Of a stretch of DNA of 19,629 bases, positions 1-7,237 are shown in pieces. The stretch is taken from positions 1 through 19,629 of the forward strand of contig JAVBOV010000082.1 in NCBI GenBank assembly GCA_031550205.1. The letters run 5' to 3'. Under the pieces are notes generated by a model that saw only the letters and a list, made by a program, of their open reading frames with translations, ran no database searches and was not told the origin of the DNA. A program made the translations under genes and the position numbers. Source of the stretch: JAVBOV01 sp031550205 (lineage in GTDB: Bacteria > Pseudomonadota > Alphaproteobacteria > RF32 > CAG-239). Position 1 is the stretch's first letter. Each line of letters begins with the position of its first letter.

Positions 1-140
1 TTTTGTTACATGCTAAGCAAAAATCTGACTTAAAGTCAGATTTTTGTCTGCAAATGCCCGGCTATCTTGCTTTTAATAAGGAAGCGGCAGCGACTGTATT
101 AAAAGCTAGATACCCGGGATCCAGAAAACGAAGTTTTCTT
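1..140. repeat. 140-bp triple-hairpin repeat, copy 1
   Basis: This block recurs at 7731-7870 with a single mismatch (position 24 is T here, A at 7754). It contains three foldbacks in a row. The first is a 12-bp stem (19-30 with 34-45, loop TAA) followed by a short T run. The second has 22-nt arms (57-78 with 97-118, 20 of 22 positions pairing) around an 18-nt loop. The third is a 7-bp stem (123-129 with 133-139, loop GAA). No convincing coding content is seen. The window starts inside or at the edge of the element, so its left border is not known from this copy. Confidence 0.9.
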
Positions 141-159
141 CTCTCTCCTCTCCCCCCTC

Positions 160-241
160 GTCATCCTGAGTGAATTTTATCATTTTCCTGCATCGGCCTT
201 AGCCGTGCAGATCAGAAAATTGTAAAATTTACGAAGGATCC
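160..241. repeat. Long imperfect palindrome, GTCATCCTG type
   Basis: Arms 163-187 and 215-239 are largely complementary (about 20 of 25 positions). Between them lies an inner hairpin built from CTGCATCGGC and GCCGTGCAG. It starts with GTCATCCTG after a pyrimidine-rich tract and ends with AGGATCC, a border style common in alphaproteobacterial REP elements. A diverged relative occupies the same relative place at 7892-7980, directly after copy 2 of the 140-bp repeat. Confidence 0.75.
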
Positions 242-269
242 AGCACTAATTGGCCATATTATTAAGCTG

Positions 270-332
270 GATTGCTTCGCTTCCTCCTTCGCTCTTGCAG
301 AGCTCCGTCGCGACAGGCCGCTCGCAATGACG
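270..332. repeat. REP-type palindrome
   Basis: It begins GATTGC and ends GCAATGACG, the usual ends of a proteobacterial REP unit. The 30 bases at 303-332 are identical to 11541-11570, at the end of the fourth 300-bp repeat copy. The REP therefore exists both free-standing and as the 3' end module of the larger repeat. Confidence 0.75.
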
Positions 333-372
333 CCTCTTTGTCCCTTTTCCCTTCCCCCCCACTTTCCCTCTT

Positions 373-690
373 TCCTGCCTTAGTGTAGCTTTTTAGATTT
401 TGTTAGCGCAGTCTTGCGGCTCCGCTCGAGCGTAGCTTTGCCGACTTAAAAGTAAGATACTTAAAGAATAATAACACACTGAGGTAAAGCATCAGCGAGA
501 GAGCAAGGCAAGCTTACAAAATCTTAGAAAGCGGAACTCAGGCTGCCCTTTTTGCAATACTTTTTAGGCAAGCAAAAAGTATGAAAGAAAATTTCATTCG
601 GCGAAAGCTTTTGGGCACGATTGCACTCAAAAGTAACATAAACCCCATGCAGATAAGATACTAGAGAAAAATAAAAAAGAGATTGCCGCA
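373..690 (+). repeat. About 300-bp foldback repeat, copy A
   Basis: This is the first of four related intergenic copies (others at 8110-8414, 10240-10544, 11264-11570), all in the same orientation. It starts near CTGCCTTAG. The outer inverted repeat pairs 395-407 with 512-524 (12 of 13). An inner hairpin (ATACTTTTT with AAAAAGTAT) lies near 549-582, followed by CTTTTG...CAAAAG and the conserved CCCCATGCAG. The 3' end carries GATTGCCGC. This copy is the most diverged in its inner part. With the preceding repeats it accounts for the whole gene-free stretch 1-700. Confidence 0.8.
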
Positions 691-738
691 ATCCCAACCT
701 AATTTCCCCCAAATAAAAAATATTTTCCCCATCTCCTC

Positions 739-772
739 TTGATTATTTCGCCCTAATATAATAGTTTAATAT
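739..772 (+). promoter_or_regulatory. Possible promoter region of the lipoprotein pair
   Basis: This AT-rich stretch lies between the repeat block and the first lipoprotein gene. TATAAT at 757-762 is a perfect -10 match, but the nearest -35-like hexamer, TTGATT at 739-744, is only 12 bases upstream, so the pairing is poor. A TAATAT further down (767-772) is an alternative -10. The location is plausible; the exact promoter is not settled. Confidence 0.3.
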
Positions 773-806
773 CAGTGTTATTAAAATTTACAGCAAAGGA
801 AATAAA

Positions 807-1151
807 ATGAAAAAGATATTATCAATTCTCTTTTCCGGCCTTCTGCTTTCTGCCTGCACCGCTAAAACCACCCGTTTAAGCGTAATCGTGCCTGAAGGAA
901 CCCGGTTTAACTCTCAAGATTTGGATCGCGCCACTAAGCGTGTTCAGGTAACCGGGCAGGACACCATGCCCATTTTGCTCTTTATTCCGATTGGTTTCCC
1001 CAGCTTTGAAGATGCCTTAAACGACGCCTTAAAAGCCGGAAACGGCAACGTTATGGTCAATGCTTCGGTTAAAGATGAAGGCAATTGGTTTATTTTGTTC
1101 GGCTATAACCGCATCACCATCACCGGCGATGTTGTAAACGTAAGCAGATAG
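807..1151 (+). CDS. Small lipoprotein, tandem paralogue 1
   Basis: This is a 114-residue predicted lipoprotein. The N-terminus is a lipoprotein signal: MKK, a hydrophobic run, then lipobox LLSAC with Cys16 as the likely acylated residue. The mature part of about 98 residues has no family motif I can name. It ends in a pattern (PSFEDAL, GNG, VNA, then ITGDVVNV) that recurs in the next gene, so the two are paralogues from a tandem duplication. An AAAGGA Shine-Dalgarno lies about 7 bases before the ATG. The stop is 12 bases before the next gene, so co-transcription is likely. The fold resembles small DUF-type lipoproteins that end in a GDV motif, but I do not assign a family. Function unknown; likely membrane-anchored and facing the periplasm. 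Confidence 0.85.
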   Translation: MKKILSILFSGLLLSACTAKTTRLSVIVPEGTRFNSQDLDRATKRVQVTGQDTMPILLFIPIGFPSFEDALNDALKAGNGNVMVNASVKDEGNWFILFGYNRITITGDVVNVSR

Positions 1152-1163
1152 GAGTAAAAAAAT

Positions 1164-1517
1164 ATGAAAAAACTATCAATTATACTGGCATCAAGTTTCT
1201 TATTTTTAACTTCTGCCTGCACCGCGAGCAACGGCAGATACGCCGCTCTGTCTGATAAGCCGATTAACCTGTACAATGTGTCTGAACGCGGCTCTAAAAT
1301 AGCCTCAAACGTCTCGGCCTCTTCTTCGCGTTCAATTTTTGTAGTTGTTCCCTCGGATGATGTCCCCAGCGTTGAAGAAGCCGTCTCTGCAATATTATCC
1401 AAATACAACGGCGACTACCTTGCCAACGCCGAAATAACCCACACCGGCTTTCACCTTCTCTGGGCCTATCACTACAGTTCCTGGAATGTTAAAGGCGATG
1501 TTATGAGAGCCTATTAA
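1164..1517 (+). CDS. Small lipoprotein, tandem paralogue 2
   Basis: This 117-residue predicted lipoprotein has signal MKKLSIILASS and lipobox LTSAC (Cys19). It aligns with the preceding gene over its C-terminal half: VPSVEEAVSAIL against FPSFEDALNDAL, then NGDYLANAEI against NGNVMVNASV, and KGDV against TGDV. Identity is low, so the duplication is old or the proteins have specialised. A TAGGAG Shine-Dalgarno precedes the ATG. The last 17 bases overlap the 3' end of the convergent BPL_N-like gene, and I see no terminator hairpin between them. Function unknown. Confidence 0.85.
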   Translation: MKKLSIILASSFLFLTSACTASNGRYAALSDKPINLYNVSERGSKIASNVSASSSRSIFVVVPSDDVPSVEEAVSAILSKYNGDYLANAEITHTGFHLLWAYHYSSWNVKGDVMRAY

Positions 1518-2370
1518 GTATCAGCTCAAACAACCTGGCTTCCAATGCAGCTCTTGAGTTCTCATGCTTATCCAAAAGAGCTGCATTTTTCTTTGCCTGT
1601 TTCTTATCAATTCTCCGCTTGTGCAGCCCTTCCAGCACATCTTCCATTGTTGTTTCAAAATGCACCCCGGAAGCAATTGCCGCTCCTTTGCCGATTTTTT
1701 TAGAAATAACCGCGGGAATTTTACCCTTAATATCCTTATACACCGCCAAAACCTTCAATTTTTTTTCTTTGCCTATTTCAAAGGTCGGCCCTCCGTGGTA
1801 ATATGCAAAATGCTCCTTATTCAAAAAACACTTGTGCCTGGCCTTCAGCAGATTCTTAACCCCGAAAACCGATTTTTTCAACCAACTGCTGGCCGGTGCA
1901 ATGCTCAAACCGCCCGTCCATAGCAAACCCGCAACCGCTGCCGAGCTTTCATCATTTGAATACGGCCTTATGCCAAACTCCTTATGCAGTGTTCCCACCG
2001 CCGTTGCCTCAAATAAACTTAAACTGTTCTGAGAAACAACAGAGAGTTCCGGCACATCCTTTTCAAAAATCACTTTTTTACAGGCATAATAAGCTCCGGC
2101 GCAAAGTCCAAAATAAACCCCGCCGGCTTTAACATATTCGGAAATTTTCTGATTCCCGGTTAAACCAAGCTTCAAAGCATATGACATTACCGTGCCGCCC
2201 GGCATAAACAATGCCAAAACATTTTCCTTCAAATCACCTGACTTAATTCCGGCGGCGTCCGTATAAAGAATTTCGCAGCCCATAGAGGTAAAATATTTTT
2301 TAATTTCTCTGACCAAACCGCCAACATCGTCACATCCGTAATCGCGGTATATCAATATTTTTTTGCGCAA
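1501..2370 (-). CDS. BPL_N domain protein (class I glutamine amidotransferase-like)
   Basis: This 289-residue protein resembles the N-terminal domain of eukaryotic biotin-protein ligase (BPL_N), a class I glutamine-amidotransferase-like fold. Visible marks are MPGG (56-59), the nucleophile-elbow-like GLCAGAYYA with Cys90, HGGPTFE (192-198) and SGVHFE with His237 as a plausible triad histidine. No ligase catalytic domain follows, so it stands alone and its substrate is unknown. The N-terminus lacks a signal peptide, suggesting the cytosol. The start is a TTG at 2368-2370; a strong GAGGAGGG Shine-Dalgarno about 5 bases upstream supports it over an internal TTG. The C-terminal 45 residues are lysine-rich and probably helical. 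It is divergent from kdsD and convergent with the lipoproteins. Confidence 0.8.
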   Translation of the reverse strand: MRKKILIYRDYGCDDVGGLVREIKKYFTSMGCEILYTDAAGIKSGDLKENVLALFMPGGTVMSYALKLGLTGNQKISEYVKAGGVYFGLCAGAYYACKKVIFEKDVPELSVVSQNSLSLFEATAVGTLHKEFGIRPYSNDESSAAVAGLLWTGGLSIAPASSWLKKSVFGVKNLLKARHKCFLNKEHFAYYHGGPTFEIGKEKKLKVLAVYKDIKGKIPAVISKKIGKGAAIASGVHFETTMEDVLEGLHKRRIDKKQAKKNAALLDKHENSRAALEARLFELILNRLS

Positions 2371-2481
2371 AGTCCCTCCTCGTCAAAAACCGTGCCAATT
2401 TTGCATAAACGGCAGATTTTTCTTGCTATCCGTCCAATAAAGTAATATTTTTTCTAGATACTAAACTAGGAGAATTAAATA

Positions 2482-3435
2482 ATGACTAACGACATTGCTT
2501 CCGCCAAAAAAACCATTGAGGCTGAAATTAAAGCCCTGAAAGTTATGGAAGAAACCTTGGGTGAAGATCTGAGCAAAGCGCTTGACTTAATGCAGCACGC
2601 CAAAGGCCGCGTAATTGTCACCGGCATGGGCAAATCCGGCCACATCGGCAAAAAAATTGCCGCCACCATGGCCTCCACCGGCACGCCTTCTTTCTTTGTG
2701 CACCCCGGCGAAGCCAGCCACGGCGATTTGGGCATGTTAACCGAAAGCGATGTGGTTTTGGCCATCTCCAACGGCGGAGAATCAAAAGAGCTTTCCGATA
2801 TCTTGGTTTTTTGCAAAAGATACGGCATTCCCTTAATCTCCGTCACCAAAAACCCCGACAGTTCACTCGGCCGCGCCGGCGATGTTTTGTTAAAGCTTCC
2901 CAACGCGCCTGAAGCTTGTCCTTTAGGCTTGGCGCCAACCTCATCCACCACCGCAACCCTGGTGCTGGGAGACATTCTGGCCGTTGCTCTGCTTGAACGC
3001 AAAGGCTTCTCCAAAACCGATTATCAGGCCCGCCACCCCGGCGGCAAGCTTGGTTCAGTCTTGCGCAAAGTTTCAGACCTCATGCACGGCGGAGATGCCA
3101 TGCCCGTGGTTGAAGAAACCGCCTCAATGGAAAAAACTCTGCTTACCATGACCTCAAAAATGCTCGGCTGCGTAGCGGTTGTTGACAAGAACGGAGATTT
3201 ATCCGGCCTCATCACCGACGGCGACTTAAGACGTTTCATCAGCGCCGACATGTTCAATAAAAAGATTACCGACCTCATGACCAAAAACCCCGTAACCGTC
3301 GGCAAAGACACCTTAATTGCTGAAGCTCTTAACATAATGGACGGCAAAGAAATTTCTCAACTGGTGGTTAAAGAAGGCACCAAACCGGTCGGTGTTTTAC
3401 ACTTGCACGATTGCTTAAAAGTGGGAGCGGCATAA
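2482..3435 (+). CDS. kdsD: Arabinose-5-phosphate isomerase (KdsD/KpsF)
   Basis: This enzyme converts ribulose-5-phosphate to arabinose-5-phosphate, the first dedicated step of Kdo synthesis for LPS. The 317-residue length is typical. An N-terminal SIS domain (about 35-190) carries VTGMGKSGHIGKK, the HPGEASHGDLGM loop and AISNGGES. The linker ARHPGGKLG is followed by two CBS domains (about 205-260 and 265-317). AGGAG lies 9 bases before the ATG. It opens an operon with the LPS transport genes. The Kdo-8-phosphate phosphatase gene kdsC, which separates kdsD from lptC in E. coli, is absent here, as is common in alphaproteobacteria. Confidence in family is very high; KdsD rather than a capsule-specific KpsF follows from the lpt context. 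Confidence 0.95.
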   Translation: MTNDIASAKKTIEAEIKALKVMEETLGEDLSKALDLMQHAKGRVIVTGMGKSGHIGKKIAATMASTGTPSFFVHPGEASHGDLGMLTESDVVLAISNGGESKELSDILVFCKRYGIPLISVTKNPDSSLGRAGDVLLKLPNAPEACPLGLAPTSSTTATLVLGDILAVALLERKGFSKTDYQARHPGGKLGSVLRKVSDLMHGGDAMPVVEETASMEKTLLTMTSKMLGCVAVVDKNGDLSGLITDGDLRRFISADMFNKKITDLMTKNPVTVGKDTLIAEALNIMDGKEISQLVVKEGTKPVGVLHLHDCLKVGAA

Positions 3436-3438
3436 ACT

Positions 3439-4113
3439 TTGTTAGATTACAAAAAACTCGATTCTTTTTTTGAAAACAAAAGCGGCGGAAAAAAAACCGA
3501 GACCGCCTTATCCAAGCACACCAAAATCATTCGCCGCGCCAAGCTTCTGCTTCCCTGCCTTGCCGCCGCCATTTTGGGCTTGCTGCTTATTTTTCCGCAA
3601 TTAAAGCAGGATTTACAGGAAATTGCCTTTGACATCACCAAACCCCAAAGCGGAGAACTTGAGAAACTTCATGTTCAAAACACCGTATTTTACATCACCG
3701 ACAAAAACAACCAGGTGCACAATTTCACCGCTGAAAACATCGATGAAACCGAGCCCGGCTCCAAGCTGGTAAAAATCATCAACCCCGAGGGTATCATTCC
3801 TTTTAACCTCACCGAATGGTTTAATGTCAAATCCCCCACCGGTTACTACAACCAAACCGCGGGCACTCTCCTGTTGGATAATAATATTGAAATTTTTTAT
3901 TCAGAAGGCATGGACATCCGCCTCAAGGAACTCACCTTTGACTTTAATGAAAACCGCGGCTACAGCAACTCCAAAGTCACCGCTGACGGTTTTTTGGGCA
4001 AGCTGAACTCTGAAGGTCTGGAAATATTTTCAAAAACCGGCGTGTTGATTTTCACCGGCAAAACCCATCTTATAATCAAGCCCGAAGCTTTTAAAAGGAC
4101 GTCTGAACAATGA
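3439..4113 (+). CDS. lptC: LPS export protein LptC
   Basis: LptC is the bitopic inner-membrane part of the Lpt bridge and hands LPS from LptB2FG to LptA. The 224-residue protein has a basic cytoplasmic start, one transmembrane helix at about 34-52 (LLLPCLAAAILGLLLIFPQ), and a periplasmic beta-rich LptC domain to the end. Recognition rests mainly on topology, the LptC-like pattern HNFTAENID and the neighbours. The start is TTG at 3439, only 3 bases after the kdsD stop, with GGGAG about 11 bases upstream; no ATG or GTG lies upstream of the membrane helix. The 3' end overlaps lptA by ATGA, which implies translational coupling. Longer than E. coli LptC (191 aa), as usual in alphaproteobacteria. 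Confidence 0.85.
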   Translation: MLDYKKLDSFFENKSGGKKTETALSKHTKIIRRAKLLLPCLAAAILGLLLIFPQLKQDLQEIAFDITKPQSGELEKLHVQNTVFYITDKNNQVHNFTAENIDETEPGSKLVKIINPEGIIPFNLTEWFNVKSPTGYYNQTAGTLLLDNNIEIFYSEGMDIRLKELTFDFNENRGYSNSKVTADGFLGKLNSEGLEIFSKTGVLIFTGKTHLIIKPEAFKRTSEQ

Positions 4114-4886
4114 AAATTTCGCTTTACGTTTTTGCTATCAACTTATTTTTCTGCTGCATCGCTTTTGCCCAAGACGTCACCATTGACGCCGACCAAAAGC
4201 TTGAATGGCACCAAAAAGAAAACAAAATGGTGGCTGTCGGCAACGCTGTGGTTAAAAAAGGCGAAACCACCATTAAGGCCGATAAAATGACCGGCTATTA
4301 TCAAAAAGACGCCAATGGCAAAACCGCCGTTAAAAGCGTTTTTGCCGAAGGCAATGTGCAGCTGATATCCCCGCAAGCCGACGCTTTCGGAGACACTTTG
4401 GATTATGACCTGGATAAAGACACCGTAATCTTAAACGGCAGCCCAGCCAAAATTAAAACCGAAAAAGAAACCATAACCTCTTCAGGCGGCATCACCTATT
4501 ATCCCTCAAAAGAAAAAGCCGTTGCCGTCGGCGAGGTTATAATTTCTGATAATGAAAATAAAATATATTCTGAAAAGCTGGTCAGTTATTTCAAGAAAAC
4601 CGCTGCCGGCTCCTTAGATATTGACCGCGTTGAAATTACAAATAACGTCAAAATCACCACCAAAGACACCACCGTCACCGCCATCAGAGGCGAATATCTG
4701 CCCCAAACCGGTTTGGTAAAGCTTTTTGACAACGTCGTCATCCGCCAGGGCCAAAACATCCTGACCGGAGACAGAGCCGAGAGCAACCTTAAAACCGGAG
4801 TAAGCCGCCTTATCTCCAATAAAACTTCAAAAGGCAGAGTCTCCGGCGTATTTAAAGAAAAAGAGAAAACAGATGAAAAAAATTGA
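4110..4886 (+). CDS. lptA: LPS transport periplasmic protein LptA
   Basis: LptA forms the periplasmic beta-jellyroll filament that carries LPS from LptC to LptD. The 258-residue precursor has a Sec signal (MKISLYVFAINLFFCCIAFA, cleavage near AFA-QD). The mature part opens with the OstA-type pattern VTIDADQKLEWHQKENKMVA and VGNAVVKKGETTIKADKM. A second OstA-like stretch follows from about residue 125 (ISDNENKIYSEKL, TAIRGEYLPQTGLVKLFDNV). It is thus longer than E. coli LptA (185 aa), with about twice the repeated beta-strand content. The C-terminal 20 residues are lysine and glutamate rich. The start overlaps the lptC stop by 4 bases, and the gene overlaps lptB by 14 bases. Confidence 0.9.
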   Translation: MKISLYVFAINLFFCCIAFAQDVTIDADQKLEWHQKENKMVAVGNAVVKKGETTIKADKMTGYYQKDANGKTAVKSVFAEGNVQLISPQADAFGDTLDYDLDKDTVILNGSPAKIKTEKETITSSGGITYYPSKEKAVAVGEVIISDNENKIYSEKLVSYFKKTAAGSLDIDRVEITNNVKITTKDTTVTAIRGEYLPQTGLVKLFDNVVIRQGQNILTGDRAESNLKTGVSRLISNKTSKGRVSGVFKEKEKTDEKN

Positions 4887-5616
4887 TGACTGCGCCCAAA
4901 CTTTAGAAATTTTTAATATCGGCAAAAAATATAAAAACCGCCCGGTCTTAAGAAACGTTTCCCTGCATGTCAAACGCGGTGAAGCCGTCGGTTTGCTTGG
5001 CCCCAACGGTGCCGGCAAAACCACCTGTTTTTACTGCGTCACCGGCCTCATCACGCCCGACTACGGAGACGTTCATATCGGCGGCCAAGACATCACCAAC
5101 CTGCCGATGTATCGCCGCGCCCGTTTAGGGATTGGTTATCTGCCGCAAGAACCTTCAATTTTCAGGTCTTTAAGCGTTGAAGACAACATCAAAGCTGTGC
5201 TGGAAATTGTTGAAGAAGATGAAAGCCGCAGAGAAACCATTTTGGAAGAACTGTTATCAGAGTTCTCCATCGCTCACCTGCGCAAATCTCCGGCCATGGC
5301 TCTTTCCGGCGGAGAAAGAAGACGTTTGGAAATTGCCCGCGCACTGGCCAGCCAGCCCGGTTTCATTTTGCTAGACGAACCTCTTGCCGGCATCGACCCC
5401 ATCGCGGTTAATGAAATCCGCCAACTGGTGGCCCAGTTAAAACACCGTGGCTTGGGCGTGCTCATCACCGACCACAATGTAAGAGAAACCTTAGACATCA
5501 TTGACCGCGCCTATATTTTGCACGGCGGCACTGTTTTAATGGAAGGCACCCCGGCCGAAATTGTCGGCTCCAAAGAAGTTAGAAAAGTCTACCTCGGCGA
5601 CAACTTTTCCATGTAA
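4873..5616 (+). CDS. lptB: LPS export ABC transporter ATPase LptB
   Basis: LptB is the ATPase that drives LPS extraction from the inner membrane with LptF and LptG, which are not in this window. The 247-residue length is normal. Motifs in order are Walker A GPNGAGKTT (43-51), Q-loop YLPQEPSIF (Gln92), signature LSGGERRRLEIARAL (144-158), Walker B FILLDEP (164-170) and the switch histidine TDHNVRETL (His201). DEPLAGIDP and GYLPQEPSIFR are typical of LptB rather than other ABC ATPases. The ATG sits inside the lptA 3' end (14-base overlap). A REP palindrome begins 6 bases after the stop and runs into rpoN. Confidence 0.96.
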   Translation: MKKIDDCAQTLEIFNIGKKYKNRPVLRNVSLHVKRGEAVGLLGPNGAGKTTCFYCVTGLITPDYGDVHIGGQDITNLPMYRRARLGIGYLPQEPSIFRSLSVEDNIKAVLEIVEEDESRRETILEELLSEFSIAHLRKSPAMALSGGERRRLEIARALASQPGFILLDEPLAGIDPIAVNEIRQLVAQLKHRGLGVLITDHNVRETLDIIDRAYILHGGTVLMEGTPAEIVGSKEVRKVYLGDNFSM

Positions 5617-5621
5617 CAAAC

Positions 5622-5660
5622 TGTCATTGCGAGGAGCGTTAGCGACGTGGCAATCTCGGC
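5622..5660 (+). repeat. REP palindrome carrying the rpoN ribosome site and start codon
   Basis: The element begins TGTCATTGCGAGG and ends GGCAATCTCGGC; ATTGC (5626-5630) pairs with GCAAT (5650-5654). The same borders (CTGTCAT..GAGG, ATCTCGGC) mark the REP after corC at 18533-18570. It fills the entire space between lptB and rpoN. Its GAGGAG (5631-5636) lies about 10 bases before the GTG at 5647, and the rest of the repeat encodes the first five residues of RpoN. Confidence 0.8.
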
Positions 5661-7110
5661 AAATTTAACCCCAAGGTTAGAAATCAAGCAAAGCCAGTCA
5701 TTATTAATGACGCCTCAGTTGCGCCAGGCCATCAACCTTTTGCAAATGACCAACCTTGAGTTAAACCAAATGGTTGAAGAGGAACTGCAAACCAACCCGC
5801 TCCTAGAACGCGAGGACGACCGCATTGCCGATTCTGACGCCAAAGAGCAAACCATTGACGACTATGAAGACCCCAACCCCTCACCGCTTGATTCCTTTGA
5901 AGAAGACGCCGATTATGACAACCGCTTTGATGATTACGGCTCAGACGCCGCCAATTATGACACCTCTTGGGAAACTTCTTTAAAAAACAAAAAAAACAAC
6001 GCCGATGATGACTTCAATTATTTTGAAAAAAAAGTCAGCTCCGAAAAATCGCTCTATGCTTTTTTAAGCGAGCAAATTTCTCTAAAATTCACCAGCCCCA
6101 AAGACCGCTTCATCGCCCTTGTCTTGACCGAATCTCTTGATGAAGCCGGCTATTTCCGCGGCATTATCCCAGAAATTTCTAAAAAAATCAAAGTCGCGGA
6201 AGAAAAAATAAAATCTGTCTTAACCGATTTAAAGGGCTTTGAACCAAGCGGTGTCTTTGCTGAAAACCTGTCCGAATGCCTTGCCATCCAACTTAAAGAC
6301 CGCAGCAGATACGACCCGATGATTGCCAAGCTGCTGGAAAATTTAGACCTGCTCGCCGCCCGCAATTTCAAAGAATTAAAAAAAATCTGCGAAGTTGGCG
6401 ACGAAGATTTGGCCGATATGATTGCCGAAATAAAGTCATTAAACCCCAAGCCGACGGCGGACTATGACAAAGATTTAACCGGTTACATCATACCTGATGT
6501 CTTTGTAAAAACCAACAAGCACGGCGACTTCAGGGTCGAACTAAACTCCGCCTCGCTGCCGCGGGTTTTAATCAACCAGCAATATGCCTCAAGCATCAGT
6601 GTTGATAAAGAAACCAAAAGATACTTAAAAGAGCAGCTGCGCCACGCCAACTTTTTGGTCAAAGCCCTGCACCAAAGAGCCACCACCATATTAAGAGTCA
6701 GCGAAGAGATAATCAAACGGCAAATGGAATTCTTTCAAAAAGGCATCGACTTCTTAAAACCCATGCTCTTAAAAGACGTGGCTGAAAATTTGGAAATTCA
6801 CGAAAGCACCGTCAGCCGCGTCACCAACGGCAAATACATGTTAACGCCAAACGGCACCTTTGAGCTGAAATATTTTTTCTCCCAGGCCGCCGGCTCATAT
6901 TCCGGAGATGAAAACACCTCCACCACCAGCATCAAACACAAAATCAAAAAGCTGATTGAAGAAGAAAAACCCGATAATATCTTATCCGACGACAAACTGG
7001 TTGAAGAAATGGCCAAACTCGGCATAAAAATCGCCCGCCGCACCATCGCCAAATACAGAGAATCCCTAAACATCCCCACCTCTGCCGACCGCAAAAGAAC
7101 CAAACGCTAA
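5647..7110 (+). CDS. rpoN: RNA polymerase sigma-54 factor RpoN
   Basis: Sigma-54 directs RNA polymerase to -24/-12 promoters that need AAA+ activators. All regions are present in 487 residues. Region I (about 1-55) is Gln and Leu rich, with SQSLLMTPQLRQAINLLQ and a PLLE end. Region II (55-118) is acidic. The core-binding part spans about 120-310. A helix-turn-helix lies near 371-400 (LKDVAENLEIHESTVSRVTN), and the RpoN box ARRTIAKYRE is at 463-472. The start is GTG at 5647 within a REP; the next methionine (Met21) lies inside conserved region I, so GTG is the best choice, and its distance to LEIKQSQSLL fits other alphaproteobacterial RpoN proteins. It is the last gene of the kdsD-lpt operon. 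Its usual downstream partners hpf and ptsN are about 1.4 kb away. Confidence 0.96.
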   Translation: MAISANLTPRLEIKQSQSLLMTPQLRQAINLLQMTNLELNQMVEEELQTNPLLEREDDRIADSDAKEQTIDDYEDPNPSPLDSFEEDADYDNRFDDYGSDAANYDTSWETSLKNKKNNADDDFNYFEKKVSSEKSLYAFLSEQISLKFTSPKDRFIALVLTESLDEAGYFRGIIPEISKKIKVAEEKIKSVLTDLKGFEPSGVFAENLSECLAIQLKDRSRYDPMIAKLLENLDLLAARNFKELKKICEVGDEDLADMIAEIKSLNPKPTADYDKDLTGYIIPDVFVKTNKHGDFRVELNSASLPRVLINQQYASSISVDKETKRYLKEQLRHANFLVKALHQRATTILRVSEEIIKRQMEFFQKGIDFLKPMLLKDVAENLEIHESTVSRVTNGKYMLTPNGTFELKYFFSQAAGSYSGDENTSTTSIKHKIKKLIEEEKPDNILSDDKLVEEMAKLGIKIARRTIAKYRESLNIPTSADRKRTKR

Positions 7111-7133
7111 CCCCCTCTCCCCTCCCCCTCTCT

Positions 7134-7162
7134 GTCATACTCGGGCTTGACCCGAGTATCCA
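7134..7162. repeat. REP hairpin, CGGGCTTGACCCG type
   Basis: The perfect 9-bp stem ATACTCGGG/CCCGAGTAT (7137-7145 with 7151-7159, loop CTTGA) is preceded by GTCAT and a pyrimidine tract. Relatives of this motif are very abundant between genes in alphaproteobacteria. It lies 23 bases after the rpoN stop and has no T run, so it is a REP rather than an intrinsic terminator. Confidence 0.85.
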
Positions 7163-7183
7163 GGTCAAACCACCCATCCTTAT

Positions 7184-7220
7184 CAAACAAAAACCCCCAC
7201 TTATCAAAAGCGGAGGTTTT
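7184..7220 (-). terminator. Terminator of the ankyrin gene
   Basis: Read on the minus strand, AAAACCTCCGC pairs with GTGGGGGTTTT (11 bp including two G-U pairs, 9-base loop), followed by TTTTTGTTTG. It lies 17 bases beyond the ankyrin stop. On the plus strand the same hairpin has mismatches and a weak T run, so termination of rpoN here would be less efficient. Confidence 0.7.
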
Positions 7221-7237
7221 CGTTCAAAAAAATAACA

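Noticed and set aside
524..712. Minus-strand open frame in repeat copy A, similar to one at 10308-10577 in copy C
   Set aside because: The similar peptides (TFE.NRAQKLSP) arise because the repeat itself is shared; there is no ribosome site, and copies B and D do not keep the frame.
1103..1408. Minus-strand open frame opposite the lipoprotein genes
   Set aside because: Antisense shadow of two genes with clear lipoprotein signals and ribosome sites.
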